Source of the DNA: Gillisia xinjiangensis
Lineage (GTDB): Bacteria > Bacteroidota > Bacteroidia > Flavobacteriales > Flavobacteriaceae
DNA length: 64,000 bases
Assembly: GCF_046298265.1 (NCBI RefSeq)
Contig: NZ_JBKAHK010000010.1
Location: forward strand, 1 to 64,000
Reading direction: 5' to 3'
Shown: positions 8,408 to 17,609 of the stretch, piece by piece
Layout of the letters: each line of letters opens with the position of its first letter
Numbering within the stretch: the first letter of the stretch is position 1
Notes under the pieces: generated by a model
What the model saw: only the letters and a program-made list of their open reading frames with translations
The model's database searches: none
Told to the model about the DNA's origin: nothing
Translations under genes and position numbers: made by a program

Positions 8408-9319
8408 CTAAGAAAACTTATTAATTTTCCGTTTTGTTTTGAGATATCCGTTAAGGATAACGGTTGTAAGGATTATTGCCGCACCATAGTAAAACTGCGG
8501 ATTCATTTGTTCTTTATTTCCGAAGATTAAAAATGCCAGTATAATACCGTAAACCGGTTCCAGATTTATAGTAAGCATGATTGTATATGGGCTAAGATGT
8601 TTCATCACAGCCACAGAAGCGATAAAAGCATAGGCCGTACAAATGGAAGCCAGTATTAACAGATACATCCAGTCCTGGGAGGAGAGCTTAAAAAACCCCG
8701 GTCCAAACCCAGCAGTTCCTTCACTTATCCAGGTCATTATTAAAAGATAAACGCCTATGGCTACCGCCCCGGTAGTTAATTCATAAAATGAAATTACCGA
8801 TGGCGCATTGTATTTTATTAATTTTCCATTGATCATGGTGAATACAGCTCCCATAAATGCCGAAATCAAAGCAAGCACAATCCCTAAAAAGTATTCGGTT
8901 TCCACCTTAAAAATAATGTATAGCCCGAGAATAACGATTAATCCAAAAATTATCTCGTAGCCAACAAATTTTCTTTTGTAGAATATAGGCTCTAAAATAG
9001 AAGTGAAAAATGCACCTGTAGAAAGCAAAGCCAATGTAATTGACACATTAGAAACTTTAATGGCTCCAAAGAAAGTTAACCAGTGTAAAGCGATTACCAA
9101 TCCGGCAATTATGAGTACCATCAATTGCCTTGGAGTAACTTTAAGGTCCTTCTTTTTCCATTTTATCCATATAAGAATAAATCCACTGGCAAGAAGCATT
9201 CTATACCAAACCAGCGGTACCGCGTCCAAAGATATGAGTGCGCCAAGAACGGCGGTAAAGCCCCATATAAATACGATTAAATGAAAATGCAGATAACTTT
9301 TAAGCTTATCGTTTAGCAT
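8408..9319 (-). CDS. EamA/DMT-family permease
   Basis: Inner-membrane transporter of the drug/metabolite superfamily, with about ten hydrophobic segments in two EamA repeats (HFHLIVFIWGFTAVLGALI opens the first; FMGAVFTMINGKLI lies in the second). Substrate unknown. The frame opens at 9448, but the start at 9319 (MLNDKLKSYLHF) gives a normal length of 303 residues and overlaps the end of the upstream LptF/G gene by 14 bp, suggesting coupled translation. Confidence 0.85.
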   Translation of the reverse strand: MLNDKLKSYLHFHLIVFIWGFTAVLGALISLDAVPLVWYRMLLASGFILIWIKWKKKDLKVTPRQLMVLIIAGLVIALHWLTFFGAIKVSNVSITLALLSTGAFFTSILEPIFYKRKFVGYEIIFGLIVILGLYIIFKVETEYFLGIVLALISAFMGAVFTMINGKLIKYNAPSVISFYELTTGAVAIGVYLLIMTWISEGTAGFGPGFFKLSSQDWMYLLILASICTAYAFIASVAVMKHLSPYTIMLTINLEPVYGIILAFLIFGNKEQMNPQFYYGAAIILTTVILNGYLKTKRKINKFS

Positions 9320-10382
9320 TAAACAGAAGATAAACAGCCAGAATCCCAAAAGTAATATTGGGAAGCCAAACTGCGAGAAGTGGCGAAAACGTGGATTGTT
9401 CGGCAATAGTACCAAACACTTTATCAAAGAAAATGAAAACAAAAGCAAGAGAAATTCCCAGTGCCAGGCTAACCCCCATTCCTCCGCGGCGTTTAACCGA
9501 TGAAACAGCTACGGCAATAATAGTGAGTATAAAGGCAGAAACGGGTAAACTCCAGCGTTTGTAAGCCACAACCAAATAACGGTTTAAATTGGCAGACCCC
9601 CTGCGCCTTTCCTGTTCAATAAAGGTGTTTAATTCATTATAATTCAATGTTTCTGCGATATAATTTACCGGGGTAAGCGCATCAAATTCGAAAGGTAAAA
9701 CCGTATCAAGCTGCCGGTAGTGAAAAATCTCATCCCCATTTTCCCCTATGATCCTTTTATCCACATTGGATAAATTATAGATGCTGTCCTCTTCATTATA
9801 CTGAAGTCGGGAAGCACTAAGCTTAAAGATCATTTTATTTCCTTCAAAATGTTCCAGGGTAAAATTCCTTGCGACCTTTGTTTTTGGCTGAAAATTGCTG
9901 GCATAAATATATTCCGAATCATTTATTTGCCTGTAGACATCGATTGTTTCCTGAACTTCAGTTCCCTTTTTTAAATATTCATATTTAAATTCATTAAAAC
10001 CTTTACTCGCTTTAGGTGCCATGTACATACTAAGAACCAGTGCTCCCAAGCAAACAATGGTAGCGCCTATAAGGTATGGCCTCAAAAACCGCCAATAGGA
10101 AACTCCACTACTCAAAAATGCAACTATTTCCGTATTATTGGCCAGTTTAGAGGTAAACCAGATTACAGAAAGAAACAGGAATAATGGAAAAAGAAGATTT
10201 GCAAAATAAATGGTGAAATCCCAATAATATAAAGCTACTTCCATAAATGGAACCTCGTTATCCAGAATCTTTCCAATTTTTTCAGCAAGATTTACGGTTA
10301 TGCCTATCGGTATAAACAGCACAAGCATCAGGAAAAATGTTCCTAAATATCGTTTTAATATGTACCAGTCAAATATTTTCAA
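9306..10382 (-). CDS. LptF/LptG family permease
   Basis: YjgP/YjgQ-family membrane protein, the transmembrane part of the LptBFG ABC transporter that extracts lipopolysaccharide from the inner membrane. Three N-terminal helices (from MKIFDWYILKRYLGTFFLML), a periplasmic beta-jellyroll-like middle (about 120-260) and three C-terminal helices are visible in 358 residues. I cannot tell LptF from LptG. It begins 2 bp after tgt and shares its transcription unit with the EamA gene. Confidence 0.88.
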   Translation of the reverse strand: MKIFDWYILKRYLGTFFLMLVLFIPIGITVNLAEKIGKILDNEVPFMEVALYYWDFTIYFANLLFPLFLFLSVIWFTSKLANNTEIVAFLSSGVSYWRFLRPYLIGATIVCLGALVLSMYMAPKASKGFNEFKYEYLKKGTEVQETIDVYRQINDSEYIYASNFQPKTKVARNFTLEHFEGNKMIFKLSASRLQYNEEDSIYNLSNVDKRIIGENGDEIFHYRQLDTVLPFEFDALTPVNYIAETLNYNELNTFIEQERRRGSANLNRYLVVAYKRWSLPVSAFILTIIAVAVSSVKRRGGMGVSLALGISLAFVFIFFDKVFGTIAEQSTFSPLLAVWLPNITFGILAVYLLFNAKR

Positions 10383-10384
10383 AT

Positions 10385-11515
10385 TTACAGGCGCTTATCC
10401 ATTTGCTTTACCATCATATTTTTCCAGGAAGAAAAATCACCAGCTAAGATATGTTTTCTGGCTTCACGAACCAACCACAGGTAAAAACCAAGATTGTGAA
10501 TAGTTGCAATTTGTTTGCCCAGCATTTCATTCACCGTAAAAAGATGACGTAAATAAGCTTTGCTATATTCTGTATCTACCCAGGTAATGTCCATATCATC
10601 TATTTGAGAAAAGTCGTCGTGCCATTTTTTATTCTTGATATTGATAGTCCCGTGAGCTGTAAATAGCATTCCGTTCCTTGCATTCCTCGTGGGCATCACA
10701 CAATCAAACATATCAATTCCCAATGCGATATTTTCCAATATATTGATTGGTGTTCCAACTCCCATTAAATATCTTGGTTTATCCTCCGGAAGGATCTCCG
10801 TCACCACTTCGGTCATCGCATACATTTCATCTGCAGGTTCCCCTACTGAAAGGCCTCCAATCGCGTTTCCTTCAGCCCCAACGGAAGCGATATATTCTGC
10901 AGATTGTTTCCGAAGATCTTTATAGGTACTTCCCTGAACTATTGGAAAAAAGGACTGTGTATAATCGTATTGGTACGGTGTTTTATCCAGGTGAGAAATA
11001 CATCGGTCCAACCATCGATGTGTCATGTGCATAGATCTTTTTGCATATCGATAATCACAAGGGTACGGAGTACATTCATCAAAGGCCATAATAATATCTG
11101 CCCCAATAACCCGCTGAATTTCCATTACATTTTCAGGGGTGAAGGTATGAAAGGAACCATCTATATGCGATTTAAATTTCACTCCTTCTTCCTTGATCTT
11201 CCGGTTATCGGAAAGAGAATATACCTGGTAGCCTCCGCTATCGGTAAGTATATTCCTGTCCCAGTTAATAAATTTATGAAGTCCGCCGGCCTTTTTCAAA
11301 ATCTCGGTATTAGGCCTTAAATAAAGGTGATAAGTATTTCCCAGGATTACATCTGGATTAATCTCTTCTTTTAATTCTTTTTGATGAACGCCTTTCACAG
11401 ATCCCACCGTACCCACAGGCATAAAAATGGGAGTTTCAATAACGCCGTGATCTGTGGTAAGTTTTCCTGCCCGTGCTTTACTACCGGGATCGGTAGTTAA
11501 AAGTTCAAAATTCAT
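10385..11515 (-). CDS. tgt: tRNA-guanine transglycosylase (queuine tRNA-ribosyltransferase)
   Basis: Exchanges guanine 34 of GUN-anticodon tRNAs for preQ1 in queuosine synthesis. The 376-residue length is normal. Catalytic and binding motifs are present: DSGGYQVYSL, MAFDECTPYP, GGLSVGEP, and DCVMPTRNARNG with the nucleophilic Asp. Oddly, the zinc ligands are missing: where the family has CxCxxC before the AYLRHL helix, this protein has DITWVDTEYSKAYLRHL, while the His in TIHNLGFY is kept. I believe this is shared by related flavobacteria. A TATCTTTG box (11535-11542, minus) lies 19 bp upstream. Confidence 0.95.
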   Translation of the reverse strand: MNFELLTTDPGSKARAGKLTTDHGVIETPIFMPVGTVGSVKGVHQKELKEEINPDVILGNTYHLYLRPNTEILKKAGGLHKFINWDRNILTDSGGYQVYSLSDNRKIKEEGVKFKSHIDGSFHTFTPENVMEIQRVIGADIIMAFDECTPYPCDYRYAKRSMHMTHRWLDRCISHLDKTPYQYDYTQSFFPIVQGSTYKDLRKQSAEYIASVGAEGNAIGGLSVGEPADEMYAMTEVVTEILPEDKPRYLMGVGTPINILENIALGIDMFDCVMPTRNARNGMLFTAHGTINIKNKKWHDDFSQIDDMDITWVDTEYSKAYLRHLFTVNEMLGKQIATIHNLGFYLWLVREARKHILAGDFSSWKNMMVKQMDKRL

Positions 11516-11628
11516 AGTATGATTTAAGTAGCGGCAAAGATACTTAACTAAACCACAATTAAAAGTCCGCTAAAATTAAAAATTGTTAGTTAAATATCTC
11601 ATTTCGTTGATAAACGGTTAATTCCGGC

Positions 11629-11659
11629 TTTGACATCAGTATATAAAAACTTATTTTTG
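11629..11659 (+). promoter_or_regulatory. Promoter of the transketolase genes
   Basis: TTTG (11629-11632), 19-bp spacer, TATTTTTG (11652-11659): a textbook Bacteroidota promoter 28 bp before the ATG at 11688. Confidence 0.75.
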
Positions 11660-11687
11660 CAACATTCAAAAAATTAACAACATAACA

Positions 11688-12533
11688 ATGCCAGACACAC
11701 AACAATTAGAGAATTTCGTTACCCAGGTAAGACGAGACATCGTAAGACAGGTCCACAAAGTGAATTCCGGTCATCCTGGAGGTTCATTAGGCTGTGCCGA
11801 GTTTTTTGCAGCGCTTTATCAGGAGGTTATGGAACACAACAACGATTTTAGTATGGATGGAATAGGTGAAGACCTTTTCTTTTTATCAAATGGTCATATT
11901 TCCCCTGTTTTTTACAGTGTACTGGCTAGAAGCGGTTATTTTCCGATAGAAGAACTCAATACATTTCGCCTTATAAATTCCCGCTTACAAGGTCATCCTA
12001 CAACCCACGAAGGATTGCCCGGAATTCGTATCGCATCCGGTTCTTTGGGCCAGGGCATGAGTGTGGCGATTGGTGCCGCTGAAGCTAAAAAACTGAATAA
12101 GGATTCTCATCTTGTTTATACGCTTCACGGGGATGGAGAATTACAGGAAGGACAAAACTGGGAAGCTATTATGTATGCTTCAGCAAAAAAGGTGGACAAT
12201 TTGATCTCTACCATAGATTTAAACGGACAACAAATCGACGGATCTACAGAACAGGTTTTGCCAATGGGCAACCTGAAAGCAAAATTCCAGGCGTTTGGCT
12301 GGGACGTTGTGGAGATAAAAGAAGGCAATAACCTCACTGAGGTGTTAGATGGATTGAAAGAAGCAAAAAGTCGTACCGGAAAAGGAAAACCGGTGTGTGT
12401 TTTAATGACCACGGTAATGGGACATGGAGTAGATTTTATGATGCACACCCATAAATGGCACGGTGTAGCTCCAAATGATGAGCAATTGAAAGAAGCACTT
12501 TCACAAAACCCGGAAACCTTAGGGGATTATTAA
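11688..12533 (+). CDS. Transketolase, N-terminal (TPP-binding) subunit
   Basis: First half of a split transketolase (281 residues), which interconverts pentose-phosphate sugars by moving two-carbon units. It carries NSGHPGGSLG near residue 28, GSLGQGMSVAIGAA, and the thiamine-diphosphate/Mg motif from GDGELQEGQ to the downstream N in TIDLNGQQIDG (about 148-180). The pyrimidine-binding half is the next gene, 89 bp downstream, so the two form one heteromeric enzyme. Two-gene transketolases are known in Bacteroidota, Firmicutes and Archaea. Confidence 0.93.
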   Translation: MPDTQQLENFVTQVRRDIVRQVHKVNSGHPGGSLGCAEFFAALYQEVMEHNNDFSMDGIGEDLFFLSNGHISPVFYSVLARSGYFPIEELNTFRLINSRLQGHPTTHEGLPGIRIASGSLGQGMSVAIGAAEAKKLNKDSHLVYTLHGDGELQEGQNWEAIMYASAKKVDNLISTIDLNGQQIDGSTEQVLPMGNLKAKFQAFGWDVVEIKEGNNLTEVLDGLKEAKSRTGKGKPVCVLMTTVMGHGVDFMMHTHKWHGVAPNDEQLKEALSQNPETLGDY

Positions 12534-12622
12534 ATAGAATTGAGATAGTAGATCGATTAACAAGAACAAAGGATTCTTGGTCAATTCGAATTCCTTGATG
12601 AAATCATAAATAAAAAATTACA

Positions 12623-13576
12623 ATGAAAAAATATACAAATACAGGAAATAAAGATACCCGTTCAGGCTTTGGAGAGGGATTGGCAGAACTTGGAAAAACC
12701 AATGAAAATGTTGTAGCCCTTTGTGCCGATCTTACCGGATCTTTAAAAATGGACGAATTTAAAAAAAATCATCCCGAGCGTTTTTTCCAGATTGGAATTG
12801 CCGAGGCAAATATGATTGGAATTGCAGCCGGAATGACCATAGGCGGAAAAATCCCTTTCACCGGGACTTTTGCAAATTTCTCTACGGGAAGAGTGTATGA
12901 CCAAATCCGTCAGAGTGTAGCATATTCAGATAAAAATGTAAAGATATGTGCTTCTCACGCAGGTCTTACTTTAGGTGAAGATGGGGCAACACACCAAATC
13001 CTGGAAGACATAGGATTGATGAAGATGTTACCTGGAATGACCGTTATCAACACCTGTGATTTCAATCAAACCAAAGCGGCAACCATTGCAATTGCAGAGC
13101 ATCACGGACCTGTTTATTTAAGATTTGGAAGACCAAAAGTGGCAAATTTCACCGCTGCAGATCAGAAATTCGAAATTGGGAAAGCGGTAAATTTAACCAA
13201 AGGTAAAGACGTTACCATTATTGCAACCGGACATTTGGTTTGGGAAGCTTTACAGGCTGCAGAACAACTGGAGGAAAAAGGCATAAGCGCTGAAGTGATC
13301 AACATTCATACAATTAAACCATTGGATGAAGCGGCAATTTTACAATCGGTTAAAAAAACCGGATGTGTGGTTACCGCTGAAGAACACAACTTCCTTGGTG
13401 GCCTTGGGGAAAGCGTCGCCCGAACATTAACGATGAATCATCCAACTCCTCAGGAATTTGTGGCAACACAGGATACTTTTGGAGAAAGCGGTACTCCGGA
13501 ACTATTGATGGAAAAATATGGACTCAATGCCGAAGCGATTGTAAAGGCTTCGGAAAAAGTGATAGGCCGAAAATAA
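12623..13576 (+). CDS. Transketolase, C-terminal (pyrimidine-binding) subunit
   Basis: Second half of the split transketolase (317 residues). It has the Pyr domain with the activating Glu in FFQIGIAEANMIGIAAGMT, the GKIPFTGTFANFSTGR segment and a C-terminal transketolase domain (KDVTIIATGHLVWEALQAAE, NIHTIKPLDE). It must pair with the product of the preceding gene to form the active site. A strong terminator follows. Confidence 0.93.
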   Translation: MKKYTNTGNKDTRSGFGEGLAELGKTNENVVALCADLTGSLKMDEFKKNHPERFFQIGIAEANMIGIAAGMTIGGKIPFTGTFANFSTGRVYDQIRQSVAYSDKNVKICASHAGLTLGEDGATHQILEDIGLMKMLPGMTVINTCDFNQTKAATIAIAEHHGPVYLRFGRPKVANFTAADQKFEIGKAVNLTKGKDVTIIATGHLVWEALQAAEQLEEKGISAEVINIHTIKPLDEAAILQSVKKTGCVVTAEEHNFLGGLGESVARTLTMNHPTPQEFVATQDTFGESGTPELLMEKYGLNAEAIVKASEKVIGRK

Positions 13577-13599
13577 AATCAGGAAAAAATCATATACTC

Positions 13600-13636
13600 A
13601 AACCCTTCAAACTCAGTGTTTGAAGGGTTTTTGATT
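13600..13636 (+). terminator. Terminator of the transketolase operon
   Basis: Perfect 13-bp stem (13600-13612 with 13618-13630), 5-nt loop and T-rich tail. Confidence 0.88.
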
Positions 13637-13698
13637 TTTTATTCAGAATAAATGGCACATTAACTGCGTTATAAACAGCAAACATAAACATGACACTT

Positions 13699-14295
13699 AT
13701 GAAAAAAATGATTTTAGCAGCCCTCATTTTATTTGGAGGTACGGCAATTGCACAATCTACTTATGGGATAAAAGGAGGATTAAATTATGGCGCCACAGGA
13801 GAATACGAGAATTACTCTCAGGCAGCAGGAGAAGCCTCTTCCATTGAGGATGGTAATAATAAAACCGGATATCACCTGGGAATCTTCGGAAAACTGGAAT
13901 TCTTAGGAATTTTCCTTCAGCCAGAATTGGTTTACACCAACCTAAACACAGAATATAATACTTTCAATTATAAAATTGAAAAAATAGATGCTCCCATCCT
14001 GCTGGGAATAAATCTTATAGGACCTATAAATATCAAAGCCGGTCCTTCCTTTCAATACATATTGGACAACAAGTTGGAAAACGCTTCCTTTGAAATATCC
14101 GAGGTAGAAAATGAAATCTCGATGGGATATCAATTAGGAGCTGGAATAAACTTAGGCAGAATAGGAGTTGACCTTAGATATGAAGGAGCTTTTAAAGAAA
14201 ATAATGCTTTTGGGGATACAGCGGCAGATAATAATTTCAGAATAGATTCCCGACCTTCTCAATGGATTTTAGGTGTTTCTTATAATTTGAAGTAA
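13699..14295 (+). CDS. PorT-family outer-membrane beta-barrel protein
   Basis: Predicted eight-stranded-type barrel. A signal peptide (MKKMILAALILFGGTAIAQ) is followed by STYGIKGGLNYG, alternating amphipathic strands (LGIFGKLEFLGIFLQPELVYT, GINLGRIGVDLRYEGAF) and a C-terminal strand ending WILGVSYNLK. An ATG nine bases earlier (13690) is in frame; I prefer 13699 because it starts the signal peptide cleanly. It is similar in architecture to the product at 48429-49151. The specific role is unknown. Confidence 0.8.
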   Translation: MKKMILAALILFGGTAIAQSTYGIKGGLNYGATGEYENYSQAAGEASSIEDGNNKTGYHLGIFGKLEFLGIFLQPELVYTNLNTEYNTFNYKIEKIDAPILLGINLIGPINIKAGPSFQYILDNKLENASFEISEVENEISMGYQLGAGINLGRIGVDLRYEGAFKENNAFGDTAADNNFRIDSRPSQWILGVSYNLK

Positions 14296-14314
14296 CCTAA
14301 CCGATTAAATTCAT

Positions 14315-14346
14315 AAAAAATGCCGCGAACTTCGCGGCATTTTTTG
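14315..14346. terminator. Bidirectional terminator
   Basis: Stem AAAAAATGCCGCGAA/TTCGCGGCATTTTTT with an almost closed loop, between two convergent genes, with A/T tracts on both sides. Confidence 0.88.
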
Positions 14347-14371
14347 TGTTTCAAAAATTCTGGTATACTGT

Positions 14372-15301
14372 CTAAAAGGTATCCGGATCCAGATAATCCG
14401 GAATTCCATTTCCGCTGGTATCTGGAAATTCAATACTTCCGTCCTCATTAATAATAATTTCATCCCTTGTAAGGCTTCCATCGCCATCATCATCGTTATC
14501 CAGATAATCGGGAATAGTATTCCCATCAGAATCATCATTGCTTAAAATTCCATCTCCATCAATATCCTCCATATAAGAAGGGATTCCATCTCCATCGTGA
14601 TCAGCCTCATTTACCCTGTATAACTGAAAACTAAAAATAAGCGGGCTGTAAGCAGGAATTGTTGTTGTACCACTGGCGAAGTATGCAAGGCCTGAAGGCA
14701 CAAAAACAGCTCCTATTCCAAAATCGTTACTCCAGGAAACCGTATTATCAGCGTTCACCGTAAATCCAGAAGCTTCTCCAAATTGGGTTAATGCTCGTGT
14801 TAGTCCCTTTACTGCAATTCCGGGGTTGTCTTGTGTCAAGGTACCCGGGTGATCGAACCATACAGGGTTTACTGTATTATCAAAAACGGTTCTGTTCAAT
14901 AATTCCCCCTTATAATTTTGAAAGGTAGAATCTGCAAAGGTAGGGTGCGCCCCTACTCCTTCCCGAATTTTTAAAATATAAATAGTATAATCTACTTCAT
15001 TCCTGGTAACAATTTCTGAAGACAATAAATTTGATTCCATTAATGGAGTTCTATCAGAATTCTCTTCGGAAATAGTATCAAACCTGATTTTGTAATCAAA
15101 GCTTTCTGAAGGATTGTCAAAATCCTTCTTGTTATAATAATGTGTTTTTAAATAAGAAATAATGGCTTCATCATCTGCAATAGCCTGTTCTCCCTGATCT
15201 CTTGGAGGAATCTGTACCCGTTCGTTTTCATCATCACTTTTGCAGGCTATAAAAAATGTGCTTAACAGCACACTTATAATTAACAATCTGGTCAATCTCA
15301 T
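14372..15301 (-). CDS. FKBP-type peptidyl-prolyl isomerase lipoprotein with Ca-binding-like tail
   Basis: A lipoprotein signal (LLSTFFIAC, Cys at about 20) is followed by KSDDENE, an acidic stretch like the Bacteroidota surface-export signal. The middle (about 95-235) looks like an FKBP domain: NRTVFDNT, VKGLTRALTQFGEASGF, VPSGLAYFASG, PLIFSFQLYRV. The last 75 residues hold repeated DxDxDG loops (DHDGDGIPSYMEDIDGDGI, DDDGDGSLTRDE) of the thrombospondin-3/EF-hand kind. It probably sits on the outer membrane and helps proline-limited folding. FKBP active-site aromatics are only partly recognisable, so activity is uncertain. Confidence 0.82.
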   Translation of the reverse strand: MRLTRLLIISVLLSTFFIACKSDDENERVQIPPRDQGEQAIADDEAIISYLKTHYYNKKDFDNPSESFDYKIRFDTISEENSDRTPLMESNLLSSEIVTRNEVDYTIYILKIREGVGAHPTFADSTFQNYKGELLNRTVFDNTVNPVWFDHPGTLTQDNPGIAVKGLTRALTQFGEASGFTVNADNTVSWSNDFGIGAVFVPSGLAYFASGTTTIPAYSPLIFSFQLYRVNEADHDGDGIPSYMEDIDGDGILSNDDSDGNTIPDYLDNDDDGDGSLTRDEIIINEDGSIEFPDTSGNGIPDYLDPDTF

Positions 15302-15380
15302 ACTTAATTAAATTTAAGGCCGCAAGATACAATAATCTTGTATTTTTGCTTAAGATTTAGTTAGTTTTAAGATTCAGATT

Positions 15381-15806
15381 ATGAGAGTGGATAAGTTTTT
15401 ATGGTGTGTGCGCTATTTTAAAACCAGAAGTTTGGCTACCGAGGCATGCAGACAGGGGAAAGTGAAAATTGGGGGAGCCAATGTAAAAGCTTCCCGCGAG
15501 GTTTATATATCCGATAAAATAAGGGTTCGCAAAAATCAAATCGATTATGAAATTGAAGTTTTAGACCTGCCCACAAGCAGGGTGGGAGCTAAAATAGCCG
15601 GTTTATATGTGAATGACATTACCCCAAAAGAGGCTTTTAACAAAATGGAACTTTTAAAATATTCCAGAGATTATTACCGAAAAAAGGGATCTGGAAGACC
15701 AACAAAGAAAGACAGAAGGGATATTGACGACTGGGTAGAAAGTCCGAAAAATGAAAAAACAGAAGACCCAGCTCCAGATGAAGAAAAAAAGAATGAATTT
15801 AAATGA
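15381..15806 (+). CDS. S4-domain RNA-binding protein, Hsp15-like
   Basis: An N-terminal S4 domain (MRVDKFLWCVRYFKTRSLATEACRQG, about 1-60) is followed by a basic then acidic tail, as in heat-shock protein 15 (HslR), which binds stalled 50S subunits carrying nascent-chain tRNA. The 141 residues suit the family. It opens a three-gene operon and overlaps the methyltransferase gene by 14 bp. A TATTTTTG box (15341-15348) and a nested inverted repeat (CAAGAT/ATCTTG) lie just upstream. Confidence 0.85.
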   Translation: MRVDKFLWCVRYFKTRSLATEACRQGKVKIGGANVKASREVYISDKIRVRKNQIDYEIEVLDLPTSRVGAKIAGLYVNDITPKEAFNKMELLKYSRDYYRKKGSGRPTKKDRRDIDDWVESPKNEKTEDPAPDEEKKNEFK

Positions 15807-16374
15807 AGCATATTGGGCTTCCCGATACAGGGAAGATAAAACCGGTTGGGACCTGAACAGGATTTCCCCGCCTTTGAAAGAATTTATAGACCAGCTAGAG
15901 GACAAAACTTTAAAGATCCTGATTCCAGGTGCCGGAAATGCCTATGAAGCGGAATATTTAGTTTCAAAGGGATTTGAGGATGTGCATGTGCTTGATATTG
16001 CCAAAGAACCTCTTCAAAATTTAAGGCTGCGTGTTCCTTTTTTTCCGGAGGCAAATTTACACAATATAGACTTTTTCAAGTTTCAGGATACTTTTGATCT
16101 CATCCTTGAACAAACTTTTTTTTGTGCATTGCCCAGGGAGCAAAGAAATCTTTATGCAAGAAAGATGAATTCCCTGTTGAAAAATAACGGCAAACTTGTG
16201 GGTTTGTTTTTTAATATTGAGTTTGAAAAAGAGGGACCGCCTTTTGGAGGAAATAAAGAAGAATATTTAACTTATTTTAGTCCGGAATTTAATATTGAAC
16301 TTTTAGAAAATTGCCGTAATTCTATTCCCCCAAGACAGGGAAATGAATTGTTTTTTATCTTTAAAAAAAACTAA
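15793..16374 (+). CDS. TPMT-family SAM-dependent methyltransferase
   Basis: Resembles the thiopurine S-methyltransferase family: YWASRYREDKTGWDLNRISPPLKEF at the N-terminus, SAM-binding ILIPGAGNAYEAEYL (about 45-60), HVLDIA, and ILEQTFFCALPREQR. The natural substrate is unknown; bacterial relatives act on thiols, selenium or tellurium compounds. The frame opens at 15751, but the start at 15793 (MNLNEAYWASRY) matches the family and overlaps the upstream gene. Confidence 0.85.
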   Translation: MNLNEAYWASRYREDKTGWDLNRISPPLKEFIDQLEDKTLKILIPGAGNAYEAEYLVSKGFEDVHVLDIAKEPLQNLRLRVPFFPEANLHNIDFFKFQDTFDLILEQTFFCALPREQRNLYARKMNSLLKNNGKLVGLFFNIEFEKEGPPFGGNKEEYLTYFSPEFNIELLENCRNSIPPRQGNELFFIFKKN

Positions 16375-16379
16375 AAACC

Positions 16380-16880
16380 ATGCCAGCATCAAATATCATT
16401 CTGAACAATCAGCAAATAGAGCACAAAATAAAACGTATTGCTTACCAAATTTATGAGAGCAATGTGAATGAAACCGACCTTATTCTTGCGGGAATCTCCA
16501 AAAGCGGCTTTTTGTTTGCCAAAAGATTGAAAACGGCACTGGAAGAAATTTCAGACCTGAAAATTGAACTTTGTGAGGTGAAATTAGATAAGAAAAATCC
16601 GTTAAAAGCAGTTAAAACCTCCTTGCCATCTTCAGCATATATAAATAAATCCATCGTGCTTACAGATGATGTACTAAATTCTGGAACTACCTTGATTTAT
16701 GGCGTAAAACACTTCCTTGAAGTACCTTTAAAACAGTTTAAAACCGCAGTCCTTGTAGACCGGAGTCATAAAAAATTTCCTGTAAAAGCAGATTTCAAAG
16801 GGATCTCGTTATCTACCTCGTTCAATGAAATGGTTCAGGTACATTTTTCAAAAGGAAAAGACACGGTAGAGTTACTTTAA
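16380..16880 (+). CDS. PyrR-like phosphoribosyltransferase
   Basis: Type I phosphoribosyltransferase of 166 residues. The PRPP-binding loop is VLTDDVLNSGTTLIYG (about 97-112), with a flexible-loop region before it and AVLVDRSHKKFPVKADFKGISL resembling PyrR/Hpt proteins. It may salvage a nucleobase; the base is not clear, and no pyrimidine operon adjoins that would support PyrR-type attenuation. It starts 5 bp after the methyltransferase gene. Its last 9 bp overlap the convergent aroK. Confidence 0.8.
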   Translation: MPASNIILNNQQIEHKIKRIAYQIYESNVNETDLILAGISKSGFLFAKRLKTALEEISDLKIELCEVKLDKKNPLKAVKTSLPSSAYINKSIVLTDDVLNSGTTLIYGVKHFLEVPLKQFKTAVLVDRSHKKFPVKADFKGISLSTSFNEMVQVHFSKGKDTVELL

Positions 16881-17393
16881 ATTTTCGATGATTTCATCCA
16901 CAATACTATCGACATCCCTGCCTTCTATATTTATCTTTAATTTGGCCTGATTGTAATAATAGCTGCGCTCAAACAGGTGCTTTCTAATAAAATCCTCAAG
17001 GTCTTCCTCGCTTTCAAGGTGACTAATTAGTGGCCTCGTAGCCTTTTCTGAAGAAAGACGTTTGGTTAGAAATTCAACAGAAGCCTTTAAATAAATTAGT
17101 ATTGAATCCTTTCCACTGAGGATCATTTCAAGGTTATTGGCATAACAAGGAGTTCCACCACCCAAGGAAATCAATAAAGAAACAGGATCTTCCAACACAT
17201 CCTGCAGAACCTGATTTTCCCTTTTTCTGAAATAAAGCTCCCCTTTGCTTTTAAAAAGCTCCGGAACCGATTTATTCTCTATTAATGCAATCTGGTCATC
17301 GATATCGATAAGCGGTAACATTAGTTTTTCTGCCAGTCGTTTTGCCACCGCCGATTTACCGGACCCCATGTAGCCGCAAAGAAATATTTTCAT
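16872..17393 (-). CDS. aroK: Shikimate kinase
   Basis: Phosphorylates shikimate at the 3-hydroxyl in the route to chorismate, the precursor used by the trp operon in this window. Walker A GYMGSGKSAVAKRLA is at residues 7-21. The shikimate-binding Asp is in LIDIDDQI, then FRKREN, LLISLGGGTPCY and a lid with RPLI. The 173-residue length is normal. Confidence 0.93.
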   Translation of the reverse strand: MKIFLCGYMGSGKSAVAKRLAEKLMLPLIDIDDQIALIENKSVPELFKSKGELYFRKRENQVLQDVLEDPVSLLISLGGGTPCYANNLEMILSGKDSILIYLKASVEFLTKRLSSEKATRPLISHLESEEDLEDFIRKHLFERSYYYNQAKLKINIEGRDVDSIVDEIIENLK

Positions 17394-17549
17394 ATTTGTA
17401 TTATATAAATTTCGTAGTGATTTTTAATAATTTTATCTAAATGTGCTTCCTATAATACTTTTGGTGTAAACTCTAAATCCCATTCTATACTGAAAAAGAG
17501 AGGTTTAGAATTTAAATTAAAACATTTGCAAATTTATATTAAATTCCTC

Positions 17550-17579
17550 TTGAAAAATAAATTAATGATGGTATATTTG
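17550..17579 (+). promoter_or_regulatory. Promoter of the tRNA-Lys genes
   Basis: TTG (17550-17552), 19-bp spacer, TATATTTG (17572-17579), then CACCCGC. It lies 30 bp before the first tRNA-Lys. Confidence 0.75.
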
Positions 17580-17609
17580 CACCCGCATTTAAGAAATAAT
17601 GCAACACTG

